Under the pieces are notes generated by a model that saw only the letters and a list, made by a program, of their open reading frames with translations, was not told where the DNA came from and made no database searches. This document shows, one piece after another, positions 63,525-64,000 of a stretch of 64,000 nt of DNA. The first letter of the stretch is position 1. Each line of letters begins with the position of its first letter. The position numbers were made by a program, and so were the translations under genes. Origin of the DNA: Parasphingorhabdus flavimaris (GTDB lineage: Bacteria > Pseudomonadota > Alphaproteobacteria > Sphingomonadales > Sphingomonadaceae); the NCBI RefSeq assembly GCF_013371215.1, contig NZ_JABWMH010000003.1, positions 372,001-436,000 of the forward strand, read 5' to 3'.

Positions 63525-64000
63525 ACGTGAAATCCGGTTTTGCATATCTATTGAAAATGGTCGGTCTGGTCGCTCTGCTCTGCATGGCAAGTTTCTCGGT
63601 AACCGCGCGCGCTGAAGTGACGGTCACTTTCTACTCGCACGATTTCGGCAAGAATTTCCCGCATGCCTTTTTCATTGCCAAGGGTGAGACTGCCGATGGC
63701 AAAAAGGTCGATACAGGCTTTGGTTTCACCGCGATCAACGTGTCTCCGGGTATATTATTCGGCTCGGTCAACGGCCATGTGAAGGCACCATCGGCTGATT
63801 ATATCGCCAGCAGCAATTCCCACTTCACCGTTAAGGTGACCGATAAAAAATATCGCGAACTCCTGGCGGTGGTGAAAAAATGGCAGACCATTCCCCAGAA
63901 AAGCTACAGCCTCAACAAGCGCAATTGTGTCCACTTCATCAACGACGTAATCAGGGCGCTCGACCTAAAGACCAATCTGAAAACCGCCAACTGGAAGAAA
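63521..64000 (+). CDS. Exported NlpC/P60-like putative cysteine hydrolase (3' partial)
   Basis: 160 codons visible; the frame is still open at the window end. Starts at ATG 63521, overlapping the permease stop as ATGA. Signal peptide (VGLVALLCMASFSVTARA). The mature part has His in KNFPHAFFIAKG early and Cys in LNKRNCVHFINDVIRALDL late, the permuted His-then-Cys order of papain-like NlpC/P60 relatives. It could act on the cell wall or amide bonds. Its coupling to an osmoprotectant transporter is unexplained. Confidence 0.75.
   Translation, partial: MNVKSGFAYLLKMVGLVALLCMASFSVTARAEVTVTFYSHDFGKNFPHAFFIAKGETADGKKVDTGFGFTAINVSPGILFGSVNGHVKAPSADYIASSNSHFTVKVTDKKYRELLAVVKKWQTIPQKSYSLNKRNCVHFINDVIRALDLKTNLKTANWKK

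Overview
The window looks like part of a chromosome from a sphingomonad-type alphaproteobacterium (Sphingomonadaceae, Sphingorhabdus/Parasphingorhabdus/Sphingopyxis-like). This rests on family resemblance of the proteins: an alpha-type one-cysteine DksA, a class II DAHP synthase, SleB-type hydrolases, a Tad pilus prepilin peptidase, and a giant adhesin whose N-terminus resembles those I know from sphingomonads. The DNA is moderately GC-rich with AT-rich promoter islands. I found no rRNA, tRNA, CRISPR array, phage or insertion sequence.

Layout. 1-2.6 kb: the tail of a Tad/Flp pilus locus (two TPR proteins and a CpaA-type prepilin peptidase). 2.7-5.1 kb: a NarL-type two-component pair, divergent from the next block. 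5.1-23.7 kb: a biofilm-adhesin island with a 3397-residue repetitive secreted protein, an OmpA-like protein, TolC, an ABC exporter, a SleB cell-wall hydrolase, an HlyD adaptor and, convergent, a LapG-like cysteine peptidase. 23.9-29.8 kb: a TPR protein, then an OmpR-type regulator, a LysM-FecR protein and a CHASE2 histidine kinase. 29.8-35.1 kb: a lipoprotein, aroG, a second SleB hydrolase and a MATE transporter, all on the minus strand. 35.1-38.2 kb: a DUF2891 lipoprotein followed by a LytS/LytTR two-component pair. 38.2-42.1 kb: a CaiB-family CoA-transferase, a PilZ protein, DksA and a Ser/Gly-rich PEP-CTERM protein. 42.1-49.2 kb: serS, surE, an NlpD-like lipoprotein, a K+ channel, a hydrolase, a DUF1761 protein and rimO. 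49.2-49.8 kb: a gene-free stretch carrying three kinds of inverted repeat. 50.4-58.6 kb: chemotaxis genes cheA-W-Y-B-R, a GGDEF-EAL protein and a chemoreceptor. 58.7-64 kb: ccmB/ccmA, phhB, an SDR and an osmoprotectant-type ABC operon whose last gene runs off the window.

How the parts may work together. The adhesin and its type I exporter resemble the Lap system, with a LapG-like protease that could release the adhesin at a di-alanine motif in its N-terminus. No LapD is visible. The same island carries two peptidoglycan-directed proteins (OmpA-like and SleB) and sits beside a LysM-FecR/CHASE2/OmpR-type signalling set. A shared composite motif, GGTAAA-N4/5-TGTAAA, lies upstream of the adhesin, the OmpR-type regulator and the GGDEF-EAL gene. 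This suggests, without proving, one regulon linking envelope sensing, adhesin production and cyclic-di-GMP.
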